From: Corallibacter vietnamensis
GTDB taxonomy: Bacteria; Bacteroidota; Bacteroidia; Flavobacteriales; Flavobacteriaceae
Direction of reading: 5' to 3'
DNA: 64,000 nucleotides
NCBI RefSeq assembly: GCF_039537875.1
Contig: NZ_BAABBI010000001.1
Span: forward strand, 744,001 to 808,000
Shown here: positions 1 through 8,703 of the stretch, piece by piece
How the letters are laid out: the number at the start of each line of letters is the position of its first letter
Position numbering within the stretch: the stretch's first letter is position 1
Notes under the pieces: generated by a model
What the model was told of the DNA's origin: nothing
The model's database searches: none
What the model saw: the letters and a program-made list of their open reading frames with translations, nothing else
Program-made: the position numbers and the translations under genes

Positions 1-1
1 A

Positions 2-553
2 ATTGTTAATGCAAGAGAGGTTGTTTTAATTTTGTTAGGGGAGAATTGGTTACAGGTAGTTGTCCCTTTCCAAATTTTAGCTGTCGGGACAATATTTAGA
101 ATGAGTTATAAAATAAGCGATTCTTTAATAAAAGCTCTCGGAGATGTGCATAGAAGAGCAATAGTTCAAATTGTATATGCTATATGTGTTTTCTCTTTTT
201 CATATATTGGGCATTTTTGGGGTATTAAAGGAGTAGCTTTAGGAATTTTTGCAGCCATTTTTTTGAATTTTGTTTTTATGACTCATTTGAGCCTTTTACA
301 ATTTAAAGATTATTGGATTAAATTTATCCTGTTATATATTAAACCATTAATACTATCTCTTGTTGTTTTTGCTTTTGCTTATTTTACACTATCTTCATTA
401 AGATTGCTTGCCTTAAATATTATAATAACTGAAATTTTATATTTGTTTATTGTTTTTGGGTTTTTAATAATTGTAATTTTATGGTTTAAAAATACGCTGG
501 GTATCTCTAACGAAGTAAATCTTGTTCTAAAAAAGATAAAAAGTAAACGATAA
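2..553 (+). CDS. Oligosaccharide flippase (Wzx-like), C-terminal part, cut by window edge
   Basis: The frame is open from base 2, so the gene begins outside the window and the TTG at 32 is an internal codon, not the start. The visible ~183 residues hold four or five hydrophobic segments and a basic C-terminus (KKIKSKR). This fits the end of a 12-14 TM polysaccharide exporter of the MATE/MVF superfamily that flips undecaprenyl-linked repeat units across the inner membrane. The stretch KISDSLIKALGDVHRRAI resembles the family's inter-helix region. It lies 7 bases upstream of a polysaccharide-locus lipoprotein, and the downstream polymerase, glycosyltransferase and WcaJ genes support a Wzx role. 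The family call is made from partial sequence. Confidence 0.7.
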   Translation: MVNAREVVLILLGENWLQVVVPFQILAVGTIFRMSYKISDSLIKALGDVHRRAIVQIVYAICVFSFSYIGHFWGIKGVALGIFAAIFLNFVFMTHLSLLQFKDYWIKFILLYIKPLILSLVVFAFAYFTLSSLRLLALNIIITEILYLFIVFGFLIIVILWFKNTLGISNEVNLVLKKIKSKR

Positions 554-560
554 AAGAGAA

Positions 561-1043
561 ATGAACCAAAAGAAGCTAATATTTTTAATTTTCATTATAG
601 CATGTATGGCCTGCAAGCCAAAAGTAGAACTATATTTAGAACGTGGATTAGACATTTTAAGCAACAAAAAAGAATTAAAATTTAAAATATATCAAGATCT
701 TATCATAGATGAATTAGGCGTGATAAGAGATCAAAAAGAAAACAAAAAAACATTAGTATTCAAACTAAACAAAAGTGTAACCGATACTTTTTTTAAAACA
801 GAAAACCTATTAGGTGTCCGAGTTTGGATAGAAGATAAAAACAAAAACAAAAGAATTGAAAATTGGGACTTTAAACCGAAGCTGACACAAGTTAATGACT
901 ATAAATATATAATTAAAGAAATTTTTGTAAAGGAACACCAAATAAAAAAAATGAAACTCTATATATATCAAAATAGAGATAACAAAAAACATAAAGTTGG
1001 CAAAGACACCCTATTACACAAAATAAACACATATAATGACTAA
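561..1043 (+). CDS. Small lipoprotein of unknown function in the polysaccharide locus
   Basis: A 160-aa protein with a short hydrophobic signal (residues 4-17) ending in a lipobox-like MACK, so Cys18 is the likely lipidated residue. The mature part is rich in Lys and Ile/Leu with alternating strands, plausibly a small beta domain. I recognise no family. It sits between the flippase and a GT2 gene, and its 3' end overlaps the GT2 start by 8 bases, which indicates co-translation in the same operon. Placement suggests a periplasmic or outer-membrane accessory of polysaccharide assembly, but this is inference only. Base composition is very AT-rich, like its neighbours. Confidence 0.65.
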   Translation: MNQKKLIFLIFIIACMACKPKVELYLERGLDILSNKKELKFKIYQDLIIDELGVIRDQKENKKTLVFKLNKSVTDTFFKTENLLGVRVWIEDKNKNKRIENWDFKPKLTQVNDYKYIIKEIFVKEHQIKKMKLYIYQNRDNKKHKVGKDTLLHKINTYND

Positions 1044-1896
1044 TATACAGCCACAAATAGCGTTAGTAACACCGCTGAAAGATGAAATAGATAATATTGA
1101 TAAGTTTTTTAAAACCATTGAATCATTGTCTATTCCGATAAGTTGTTTAGTTATTGTTGAAAACGACAGTACTGATGGGAGTAAAGAATACTTAAGTAAG
1201 GTTTCTAGCCTTAAAAATGTAAAACACTTTAAAGTAATAAATATTAACTTTGAAGATACCTCCTATCGCGTTGGAAAGAAATATGCCACAATTATTAACA
1301 CAGGGTTTCAATACATAAAAAACTTAAACTTATATACTACAATAGACTACATAGGTATTTTAGATTGTGACGTATTTCCTGAAATAGATTATTATGATAA
1401 GTTGACAAAATTTTTAAGTACACATTCAGAAATAGGAATTTCTAGCGGACTAACATATACTCAAGAAGGAAAACTTCATATTGCCGATCCTAATTTTGTA
1501 AGAGGGAATAGCCGTATATGGAAAAAAGCCTGTTTTGAAGATGCAGGTTATCTTATAGCATACACAGCAGATACGGTATCATTAGCTTTAGCTCATTTAA
1601 AAGGTTGGAAAACCAAAACACTTAAAACAGCCAAAGTTATCTCTAGAGAGGTAAATGTAAGAATTTCAAACTCTCGTAACAAAGGCTATCATGCTTATTA
1701 TAGAGGACATACTTTGTTTTATGTATTATTAAAAGCTTTGTTTTGGGCAGTTAAAAAAAACAAACCTAAAATGGCTTGTGAGTTTTTTATGGGTTATGTA
1801 ACATCTATGCTACATAAAAAACAAAGAATAGAAAACAAGCAGATAAGACGCTATTTTAAATTTTATATCTACAATAAGTTAATAAATAAATATTAA
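1036..1896 (+). CDS. Glycosyltransferase family 2
   Basis: A 286-aa soluble GT-A type glycosyltransferase. The N-terminus has the family-2 nucleotide-binding pattern (VTPLKDEIDNI near residue 11, VENDSTDGSKEYL at 41-53), and a metal-binding DxD-like triplet (Asp110-Cys-Asp112, in ILDCD). The C-terminal part is basic and lacks clear TM segments. It would add a sugar from a nucleotide donor to the growing lipid-linked repeat unit at the cytoplasmic face. It overlaps the lipoprotein upstream by 8 bases and is 4 bases from the first O-antigen polymerase gene, so it belongs to one long operon. Acceptor and donor cannot be read from the sequence. Confidence 0.85.
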   Translation: MTNIQPQIALVTPLKDEIDNIDKFFKTIESLSIPISCLVIVENDSTDGSKEYLSKVSSLKNVKHFKVININFEDTSYRVGKKYATIINTGFQYIKNLNLYTTIDYIGILDCDVFPEIDYYDKLTKFLSTHSEIGISSGLTYTQEGKLHIADPNFVRGNSRIWKKACFEDAGYLIAYTADTVSLALAHLKGWKTKTLKTAKVISREVNVRISNSRNKGYHAYYRGHTLFYVLLKALFWAVKKNKPKMACEFFMGYVTSMLHKKQRIENKQIRRYFKFYIYNKLINKY

Positions 1897-1900
1897 AAAG

Positions 1901-3049
1901 ATGACTGTAATAGTTATTTTAGTTTGTTTTTTTTTATCTGCTTTTTTTCATCAAGGGTTATATATAATTATACCTATACTTTCTTTTTTACATATTTCTT
2001 TAAAAAAACAAGCTATATTAACTTTAAACCCCATAAGTAAAACATATGCTTATGTAGTTTTTTTCTGCCTGTGTTTTGTAGCTATACAAACCTTATTGTT
2101 TTTTGAATTAAATATGTTTTCTTTAAAGGGATGTTTGCGATTTGTAGCTTATTTCTTTTTTGCAGTACTTGTATCATATACGACTATAGACAATATAAAA
2201 AAAGTCTTCATGTTGATAGCATTATATTTTTTAATAACGCTACCCATGAGCTTTTTTCAGGTTTATTTAGATTGGAATTGGGGTCGTTATAAAAACATTT
2301 TTGAACATTCCAACCATTTGGCCTATGTCTTAACAATGTGTATATATTTCATGGTGTTTCATAATCCTTTTAAAAAGATGTATTTATATATAGTGATTTT
2401 GTTTACACTGTTTTTATCTTTACTACTAACAAAGTCTACTGGAGGGTTATTGGTTGTCTTGACTTTAGTATTATATAATGCTATTAAGACTAAAAAAGTT
2501 TCTTTTATTAAAAAAACTGTTTTTTTTACTATTTTGCTATTATTAGCATTATTAGTTATAAATAGTTCTGATAAAATTTCAGAACAAATAAGCTCAATAG
2601 ATTTTTTGACTTGGGAATTTATAAAAGATAGGGTTGATATTTATACTATTGATGGAGTTAATAGAGCTGGAGGATATGGGTCCTTTGTGTGGCGTATTAT
2701 TTATTGGTCTAAACTAATTTTTACTTTTTTTTCAGAATCTTTTTTTACAATGTTATTTGGGCTAGGAGTAGATCACTTAACGAAAGGCTATTTACCGTAT
2801 GAATTTATGGATAAAGACCCTCATAATGATTTTGTTAAAGTCTTATTAGAGTATGGTGTCCTTGGTGTTATATTGTTTTTAGGTTTTTTCAAAAGAATTT
2901 ATAAATTTACCTGTAAGAACTTCAATATTGTTATAATGGCGGCTATACCCATGTTTTTTGGTAATGCCATAGTTAATTACCCTTTTAATATTACTTTGAT
3001 ACTAATTCTAATATATGAGTATAAAAAATGTCATAGCAAAATTAACTAG
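1901..3049 (+). CDS. O-antigen polymerase/ligase-like membrane protein (Wzy/WaaL family), first of two
   Basis: A 382-aa polytopic inner-membrane protein with about ten hydrophobic segments and one large extracytoplasmic loop near residues 210-310. That loop ends in the hallmark PHNDF...LLEYGVLG (about residues 307-322), typical of the Wzy_C/O-antigen ligase family. Members either polymerise undecaprenyl-PP-linked repeat units or ligate the finished chain to a lipid or protein acceptor in the periplasm. Its end overlaps the next gene, of the same family, by 35 bases. Sequence alone does not say which of the two is polymerase and which is ligase. It is very AT-rich, with many poly-T runs from Phe/Leu codons. 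Confidence 0.8.
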   Translation: MTVIVILVCFFLSAFFHQGLYIIIPILSFLHISLKKQAILTLNPISKTYAYVVFFCLCFVAIQTLLFFELNMFSLKGCLRFVAYFFFAVLVSYTTIDNIKKVFMLIALYFLITLPMSFFQVYLDWNWGRYKNIFEHSNHLAYVLTMCIYFMVFHNPFKKMYLYIVILFTLFLSLLLTKSTGGLLVVLTLVLYNAIKTKKVSFIKKTVFFTILLLLALLVINSSDKISEQISSIDFLTWEFIKDRVDIYTIDGVNRAGGYGSFVWRIIYWSKLIFTFFSESFFTMLFGLGVDHLTKGYLPYEFMDKDPHNDFVKVLLEYGVLGVILFLGFFKRIYKFTCKNFNIVIMAAIPMFFGNAIVNYPFNITLILILIYEYKKCHSKIN

Positions 3050-4232
3050 AACACTGGTTTCTTTATTTATACTCTTTACAATACTACCTGTTAAATTAAA
3101 TTTTAGCAGCATTGTTATTATTAGCCTTACAGCTTTAAGTTTTTTAAATATTGCTTTTTTTTACAAAAAAGCAATATTTAAAAACTCATTTAAATTATTT
3201 TTAATAAGCTCTCCTTTTTTTGTTTATTCACTTGGTTTTTTAAACACTTTAAATATAGATAGCGGTTTAAGTTTCTTATTAAAAAACCTTAGTTTTATAG
3301 CTTTTCCACTTATTTTAACAAGTTTAAATGAGTACATTTTTAAAAACAAAGTCATCTTAACGTTTTTAATTTCTCTTGTAATTATAGATGTTTATTTAAC
3401 GTATCTGTTTATTTATAATTTCAATTTTGGAGCAAAGTTTTATATGATTGTAACTACAGATATTTATCATTCTACTTATTTAGGAATGTATAATATTGTT
3501 GGTTATTGGTTTGCTTTGAAGTACGCAAAAGGCAAAAAAAGAAATGCTTTTGTTTTTTTGGCATGTTTTTTTCTGCTTTCTGCAATAATGACCTCTGCTA
3601 GAATAATTTTTGTTTTAGCTATACTTTCCGCTATCATATCAACATTTGTTTTTATTGAATCAAAGAAGAGAAGAGCTTTTTTAATATGCTTTTACTTGTT
3701 AATTGGAGTTTTGTTATTGATTAGTATTCCATCAGTAAGTCAAAAATTTTATCAGTTTAAGCAGATAAACCAAATTCGATTTGATGAAAATAATTACCAA
3801 AGTATATCTTCAAGACTTGGGAAAATAGAAGCAGCGACTAATATAATTAAAGAAAATTTTTGGTTTGGTACAGGTACAGGAGATTTAATGGATGAATTAA
3901 TAAAAGAATACAAAAGCATGAATTTTCTTATGGGTTATAAGTACAAGTATAATCCTCATAATCAGTACTTGGAAAACCTCGCGCGAAATGGAATAATAGG
4001 AGGAGGTTTTTCTTTGTTTATAATTTTTATATACCCTTTGATTATTGGTGTTAGAGACAATAACAAGATGTTATCATCTTTTATAATATCTGTAATGGTA
4101 ATTAGCTTAACAGAATCGATTTTAGATGTTCACAAAGGAATAACTTTTTACACTTTTTTTGTTACAATATTAATTTCCTACCCTCCAAAAAAAACACAAT
4201 ATTTTTTTAATGAAAACAACAATAAGACATAA
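3015..4232 (+). CDS. O-antigen polymerase/ligase-like membrane protein, second of two
   Basis: A 405-aa polytopic membrane protein, again with about ten TM segments. It carries the family signature NPHNQYLENLARNGIIGG around residues 311-328, in the large loop before the last helices. The ATG at 3015 is inside the preceding gene (35-base overlap) and the 3' end overlaps the WecG-like gene by 23 bases, so translation is probably coupled along the three genes. A pair of such proteins in one locus would suit one polymerase plus one ligase, or polymerases for two linkages. Assignment to the family is firm; the specific reaction is inferred. Confidence 0.8.
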   Translation: MSIKNVIAKLTRTLVSLFILFTILPVKLNFSSIVIISLTALSFLNIAFFYKKAIFKNSFKLFLISSPFFVYSLGFLNTLNIDSGLSFLLKNLSFIAFPLILTSLNEYIFKNKVILTFLISLVIIDVYLTYLFIYNFNFGAKFYMIVTTDIYHSTYLGMYNIVGYWFALKYAKGKKRNAFVFLACFFLLSAIMTSARIIFVLAILSAIISTFVFIESKKRRAFLICFYLLIGVLLLISIPSVSQKFYQFKQINQIRFDENNYQSISSRLGKIEAATNIIKENFWFGTGTGDLMDELIKEYKSMNFLMGYKYKYNPHNQYLENLARNGIIGGGFSLFIIFIYPLIIGVRDNNKMLSSFIISVMVISLTESILDVHKGITFYTFFVTILISYPPKKTQYFFNENNNKT

Positions 4233-4959
4233 TATTCTTAATGCAAACATAGACAACTTTAGTATGCAAGAAACACTTGCAAAAATTAAAGAATCTATAG
4301 ACAAAAAAGAGCAAATACATCATGTGGTAGTTAACGCAGGTAAAATTGTAGCCATGCAAAAGGATTTAAAACTACGAAAAAGTGTTAATGAAAGTGATTT
4401 AATAAATGTTGATGGTCAAGCTGTTGTTTGGGCATCTAAAATATTAGGAAAGCCACTTAAAGAGCGTGTTGCAGGTATCGACCTTATGGTGAATTTAGTA
4501 AAAAAAGCACATGAAAATAATTATAAGATATTTTTCTTTGGCGCTAAAGAAGAAGTCGTAAAAAAAGTGGTTGATATTTATGCTTCACAATATTCAACAA
4601 GTATTATAGCAGGCTATAGAAATGGTTATTTTAAAAAAGAAGAAGAAAAAAACATAGCTAAAGAAATAGCGCATAGTGGAGCAAATATACTTTTTGTAGC
4701 CATTAGCTCTCCAACAAAAGAGAACTTCTTATATGATAATAAAAACTTACTAAAAAATGTTAACTTTATTATGGGTGTGGGAGGTAGTTTTGACGTAATT
4801 GCAGGTAAAGTTAAACGAGCCCCTATGTGGATGCAAAAAGTCGGTTTGGAGTGGTTTTATAGGTTTATTCAAGAACCAAAACGCATGTGGAAACGTTACC
4901 TGATAGGAAACACTAATTTTATATTACTTGTTTTTAAGCACAAGTTTTTAAAGAAATAA
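4210..4959 (+). CDS. WecG/TagA/CpsF-family glycosyltransferase
   Basis: A 249-aa enzyme of the GT26 family, which transfers a sugar (ManNAc or ManNAcA in WecG/TagA) from a UDP donor to an undecaprenyl-linked acceptor. Recognisable blocks are VNAGKIVAMQKD, the DGQAVVWASKILG region near residues 67-80, and the C-terminal GVGGSFDVIAGKVKRAP followed by GLEWFYRFIQEPKRMWKRY. The last block is characteristic of the family and is thought to attach it peripherally to the membrane. Its length is normal. It is the last gene of the tightly overlapped set; an 88-base gap with a promoter-like element separates it from ugd. The exact sugar is unknown. Confidence 0.88.
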   Translation: MKTTIRHNILNANIDNFSMQETLAKIKESIDKKEQIHHVVVNAGKIVAMQKDLKLRKSVNESDLINVDGQAVVWASKILGKPLKERVAGIDLMVNLVKKAHENNYKIFFFGAKEEVVKKVVDIYASQYSTSIIAGYRNGYFKKEEEKNIAKEIAHSGANILFVAISSPTKENFLYDNKNLLKNVNFIMGVGGSFDVIAGKVKRAPMWMQKVGLEWFYRFIQEPKRMWKRYLIGNTNFILLVFKHKFLKK

Positions 4960-5018
4960 ATTGTGTATTAACCTTAAATAATTATTAATCAATAAACAAG
5001 TTTCTAAAGTAACTTGCT

Positions 5019-5026
5019 TATTTTTG
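5019..5026 (+). promoter_or_regulatory. -7 promoter element upstream of ugd
   Basis: TATTTTTG matches the Bacteroidota -7 consensus TAnnTTTG and lies 21 bases before the ugd ATG, in the only sizeable gap of the polysaccharide operon. No clear -33 TTTG was found at the usual spacing, so strength is uncertain. Confidence 0.45.
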
Positions 5027-5047
5027 TTGAAAATAAATTAAATATAA

Positions 5048-6358
5048 ATGAACATATCAGTCATAGGAACAGGCTACGTAGGTCTTGTTACAGGAACTTG
5101 TTTAGCAGAAACAGGAAACAATGTTTTATGTATAGACATAGATAAAACTAAAGTAGAAAAAATGCAACAAGGCGTAGTTCCTATTTATGAACCACACCTA
5201 GATGTGCTTTTTGAAAGAAATATTAAAGCAAATCGCTTAAAATTTTCTACATCTTTAGAAGAAGGTTTATCACATGGAGATATCATATTTTTAGCTCTAC
5301 CAACACCAGAAGATGAAGATGGTTCTGCAGATTTATCTTATGTTTTAGGAGCCGCTAAAGATATAGGTAAACTTATAAAGAACTATAAAGTAATTGTAGA
5401 TAAAAGCACTGTTCCAGTTGGTACAGCAGATTTGGTAAAAGAAACCATAGCAAAAGAAACCACTATAGATTTTGATGTAGTATCCAATCCAGAATTTTTA
5501 AGAGAAGGCTTTGCTGTAGACGACTTCTTAAAACCAGAACGAATTGTAATAGGTTCAAGCTCTGACAAAGCAACAAAGCTTATGGAGAAGCTTTATAAAC
5601 CTTTTGTAAGGTCTGGAAACCCAATCTTAATAATGGATGAAAAATCAGCAGAACTAACTAAATACGCGGCAAACTCTTTTCTAGCAACCAAAATCACATT
5701 TATGAATGAGATTGCTAATTTCTGTGAAAAAGTAGGTGCTGATGTCGATAAAGTTAGAGTTGGTATGGGTACCGATTCAAGAATAGGAAAACGCTTTTTA
5801 TTTCCAGGAATAGGTTATGGTGGTTCTTGCTTCCCTAAAGATGTAAAAGCATTACATAAGTCTGGAAAAGACAATCATTATAATTTTGATATTTTAAACG
5901 CCGTAATTAAGGTTAATGATACACAAAAGAAAATTCTTATACCAAGAATAGAAAGCTATTTTAATAACGATTTAAAAGGAAAAACCTTTGCTGTTTGGGG
6001 CTTGGCTTTTAAGCCAGAAACAGACGATATTAGAGAAGCTCCTGCATTATATGTAATAGAAGAATTGTTAGCCAGAGGAGCAAAAATAAATGTCTATGAT
6101 CCTGAAGCAATGTCAAATGTAGAGCGTAAGTTTGCTGATAAGTTAAACTATATTCAAAATATGTATGATGTAGCAAAAGATGTAGACGCATTGATTATTT
6201 GTACAGAATGGAGTATATTTAGAACACCAGATTTTAAAAAGTTAAAAAACAACATGAAGCACCCTGTTATATTTGATGGTAGAAATTTATATGATGTAAA
6301 TGATGCCAAAAATGAAGGGTTTTATTATGCTTCTATAGGTAGAAAGACAGTGCATTAA
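5048..6358 (+). CDS. ugd: UDP-glucose 6-dehydrogenase
   Basis: A 436-aa enzyme that oxidises UDP-glucose twice with NAD+ to UDP-glucuronate. The N-terminal Rossmann motif is GTGYVGLVTG (residues 7-16). VSNPEFLREG is the substrate-binding block, GGSCFPKDV contains the catalytic Cys near residue 261, and the C-terminal nucleotide-binding domain includes WGLAFKPETDDIREAP. All key residues and the length are normal for the family. Its stop codon overlaps the start of the UDP-glucuronate decarboxylase gene by one base (TAATG), so the two are translationally coupled and catalyse consecutive steps. Confidence 0.96.
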   Translation: MNISVIGTGYVGLVTGTCLAETGNNVLCIDIDKTKVEKMQQGVVPIYEPHLDVLFERNIKANRLKFSTSLEEGLSHGDIIFLALPTPEDEDGSADLSYVLGAAKDIGKLIKNYKVIVDKSTVPVGTADLVKETIAKETTIDFDVVSNPEFLREGFAVDDFLKPERIVIGSSSDKATKLMEKLYKPFVRSGNPILIMDEKSAELTKYAANSFLATKITFMNEIANFCEKVGADVDKVRVGMGTDSRIGKRFLFPGIGYGGSCFPKDVKALHKSGKDNHYNFDILNAVIKVNDTQKKILIPRIESYFNNDLKGKTFAVWGLAFKPETDDIREAPALYVIEELLARGAKINVYDPEAMSNVERKFADKLNYIQNMYDVAKDVDALIICTEWSIFRTPDFKKLKNNMKHPVIFDGRNLYDVNDAKNEGFYYASIGRKTVH

Positions 6359-7344
6359 TGAAAAGAATTTTAATAACAGGAGCAGCTGGTTTTTTAGGAT
6401 CTCATTTATGTGACAAGTTTATAAGTGAAGGTTTTTATGTTATAGGAATGGATAATTTTATCACCGGTGATAAAAAAAACATTACACACCTATTACAAAA
6501 TGAAAACTTTCAATTTATTGAACATGATGTTACGGAGTTTGTGAAAATAGAAGGAGATTTAGATTACATCCTTCATTTTGCTTCACCAGCCAGTCCAATA
6601 GATTATTTAAAAATTCCTATTCAAACACTAAAAGTAGGATCTTTAGGAACGCATAATTTACTAGGTTTAGCCAAGGCTAAAAAAGCTAGAATATTAATTG
6701 CATCTACATCAGAAGTGTACGGAGATCCATTAGTGCATCCGCAAGATGAAAACTACTACGGAAATGTAAACACTATAGGTCCTAGAGGCGTTTATGATGA
6801 AGCTAAACGCTTTCAAGAATCTATAACGATGGCTTACCATAGGTTTCATGGCCTTGAAACAAGGATAGTTCGTATTTTTAACACCTATGGCCCTAGAATG
6901 CGACTCAATGATGGTCGTGTTATACCAGCATTTATGGGGCAAGCACTTAGAGGTGAAAACTTAACGGTTTTTGGAGATGGTTCTCAAACAAGATCTTTTT
7001 GTTATGTTGATGATCAAGTAGACGGTATATTTAAACTACTATTCAGTGATTATTCTTATCCCGTAAATATTGGTAATCCTCATGAAATTACAATTAAAGA
7101 TTTTGCTGAAGAAATAATAAAATTAACTGAAACTGATCAAAAAATAGTTTATAAAGAACTTCCAAAAGACGACCCTCTTCAACGTCAACCTAATATTTCT
7201 TTAGCCAAAAAACTTTTAGGATGGGAACCTAAAGTTGATAGGGAAGAAGGTATGAAAAAAACGTTCAACTATTTTAAAAGCCTTTCTTATGACGAGCTTC
7301 GAAAAAGCGAGCATAAAAATTTTACTAAACATATAAAAAGATAA
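6358..7344 (+). CDS. uxs: UDP-glucuronate decarboxylase (UDP-xylose synthase)
   Basis: A 328-aa short-chain dehydrogenase/reductase of the extended type. It has the NAD-binding GAAGFLGSH (residues 8-16), a DNFITGDKKNI loop, the HFASPASPIDY block characteristic of UDP-glucuronate decarboxylases, and the catalytic YDEAK (about 145-149). It converts UDP-glucuronate to UDP-xylose and CO2. The start overlaps the ugd stop, so both genes make the same nucleotide-sugar series. This implies xylose, or a sugar derived from it, in the polysaccharide. A related SDR (UDP-GlcA 4-epimerase) is the main alternative, but the ASPASP block argues for decarboxylase. Confidence 0.9.
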   Translation: MKRILITGAAGFLGSHLCDKFISEGFYVIGMDNFITGDKKNITHLLQNENFQFIEHDVTEFVKIEGDLDYILHFASPASPIDYLKIPIQTLKVGSLGTHNLLGLAKAKKARILIASTSEVYGDPLVHPQDENYYGNVNTIGPRGVYDEAKRFQESITMAYHRFHGLETRIVRIFNTYGPRMRLNDGRVIPAFMGQALRGENLTVFGDGSQTRSFCYVDDQVDGIFKLLFSDYSYPVNIGNPHEITIKDFAEEIIKLTETDQKIVYKELPKDDPLQRQPNISLAKKLLGWEPKVDREEGMKKTFNYFKSLSYDELRKSEHKNFTKHIKR

Positions 7345-8703
7345 GTGAGTTCATTTAAACAAGGAAGATATTCAGGGTATTTAAGGCCAATATCATACTT
7401 AATAGATTTAAGTATTATAAATAGTTTGGCTATTCTATACTTTTTTAAAAGTATAGATCCGATTGTATTTCTTATAGTTTCAACAACATCATGGATTATA
7501 CTGTCTATTTTTTCAAAGTTTTATGAGGTATATAGGTATACTCGAGAAACAACAATATTAACACTGATTTTTAGACAACTAGTATTGTTTACGTTATTAA
7601 TTTTTGCATTCTCAGGGTTTAATCATGATTTAAACATAAGGCCTCAAACAATCTTTAAGTACATCCTATACGCTTTTATACTTATAGGTCTATTTAAATT
7701 TGCACTTTACTATTTACTTCAAAAGTATAGAACAGCTTTTGGTGGAAACTATAGGGTTACGGCAATACTTGGAAAAAACAAACAAACACTAGCTTTAGAG
7801 AGTTTTTTTAATCAAAATCCAGAATATGGTTACATACATAAAAAAACGTTTAATGTTAAGGATAAAGATAATTTTAGTTTAGAGTCTTGTTTTCAGTTTC
7901 TTCAATCTGAACATGTAGACGAAATTTATTGTTCTATTTCAGAGCTATCAAATTCTCAAATGCATCAAGTTATAGACTTTGCAGATAACAACTTAAAGAT
8001 TCTTAAGTTTTTACCAGATAATAAAGATATCTACTCTAAAAAACTTAAATATGAGTATTACGACTATCTTCCTATACTCTCGTTAAGGGATATTCCTTTG
8101 GAGGATTCTGTAAACATGTTTATAAAGCGAGCTTTTGATATTTTATTTTCATCTTTAGTAATTATTTTTATTCTTTCATGGCTTACGCCAATCATCGCAA
8201 TATTAATTAAACTTGAATCAAAAGGCCCTGTGTTTTTCAAACAGTCAAGAAACGGATTTAACTATAAAGAGTTTGATTGTTATAAATTTAGATCGATGAC
8301 TCCAAACAAAGATGCGCATTTACATCAAGCAACAAGAGGAGATCAACGTGTTACTAAAGTTGGAAAATTTATCAGAAAGACTAGTATAGATGAGCTACCG
8401 CAGTTTTTTAATGTGTTATTTGGTGATATGTCTGTTGTTGGTCCAAGACCACACATGGTTAGCCATACAAACATGTATGCAAAAAAAGTAGACAAGTTTA
8501 TGGTGCGTCATTTCGTGAAACCAGGCATAACAGGTTTGGCTCAAATAAGTGGTTTTAGAGGAGAAGTAGAAACCGATAAGGATATTATAGGTCGTGTTAA
8601 ATACGATATTTTTTACATAGAAAACTGGTCTATACTCTTGGACTTAAAAATTATATTAAGAACCTTTATAAATGCAGTAAAAGGAGAAGAAAAGGCTTAT
8701 TAG
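7345..8703 (+). CDS. Initiating sugar-phosphate transferase (WcaJ/exopolysaccharide type)
   Basis: A 452-aa polyprenyl glycosylphosphotransferase. Four N-terminal TM helices (about residues 12-125) are followed by a CoA-binding-like Rossmann domain, a fifth membrane segment (about 260-285) and the C-terminal catalytic domain with KRAFDILFSS, FDCYKFRSM, RKTSIDELPQFFNVL and SVVGPRPHM. It starts polysaccharide synthesis by moving a hexose-1-phosphate from UDP-sugar to undecaprenyl phosphate at the inner membrane. The GTG start at 7345 directly abuts the preceding TAA. The 3' end overlaps the convergent GT4 gene by 4 bases. The transferred sugar (glucose or galactose) is not readable. Confidence 0.92.
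   Translation: MSSFKQGRYSGYLRPISYLIDLSIINSLAILYFFKSIDPIVFLIVSTTSWIILSIFSKFYEVYRYTRETTILTLIFRQLVLFTLLIFAFSGFNHDLNIRPQTIFKYILYAFILIGLFKFALYYLLQKYRTAFGGNYRVTAILGKNKQTLALESFFNQNPEYGYIHKKTFNVKDKDNFSLESCFQFLQSEHVDEIYCSISELSNSQMHQVIDFADNNLKILKFLPDNKDIYSKKLKYEYYDYLPILSLRDIPLEDSVNMFIKRAFDILFSSLVIIFILSWLTPIIAILIKLESKGPVFFKQSRNGFNYKEFDCYKFRSMTPNKDAHLHQATRGDQRVTKVGKFIRKTSIDELPQFFNVLFGDMSVVGPRPHMVSHTNMYAKKVDKFMVRHFVKPGITGLAQISGFRGEVETDKDIIGRVKYDIFYIENWSILLDLKIILRTFINAVKGEEKAY

Noticed and set aside
5383..5568. Antisense open frames within ugd and many other genes
   Set aside because: They mirror strongly supported coding frames, have no promoter or start evidence, and encode low-complexity proteins.
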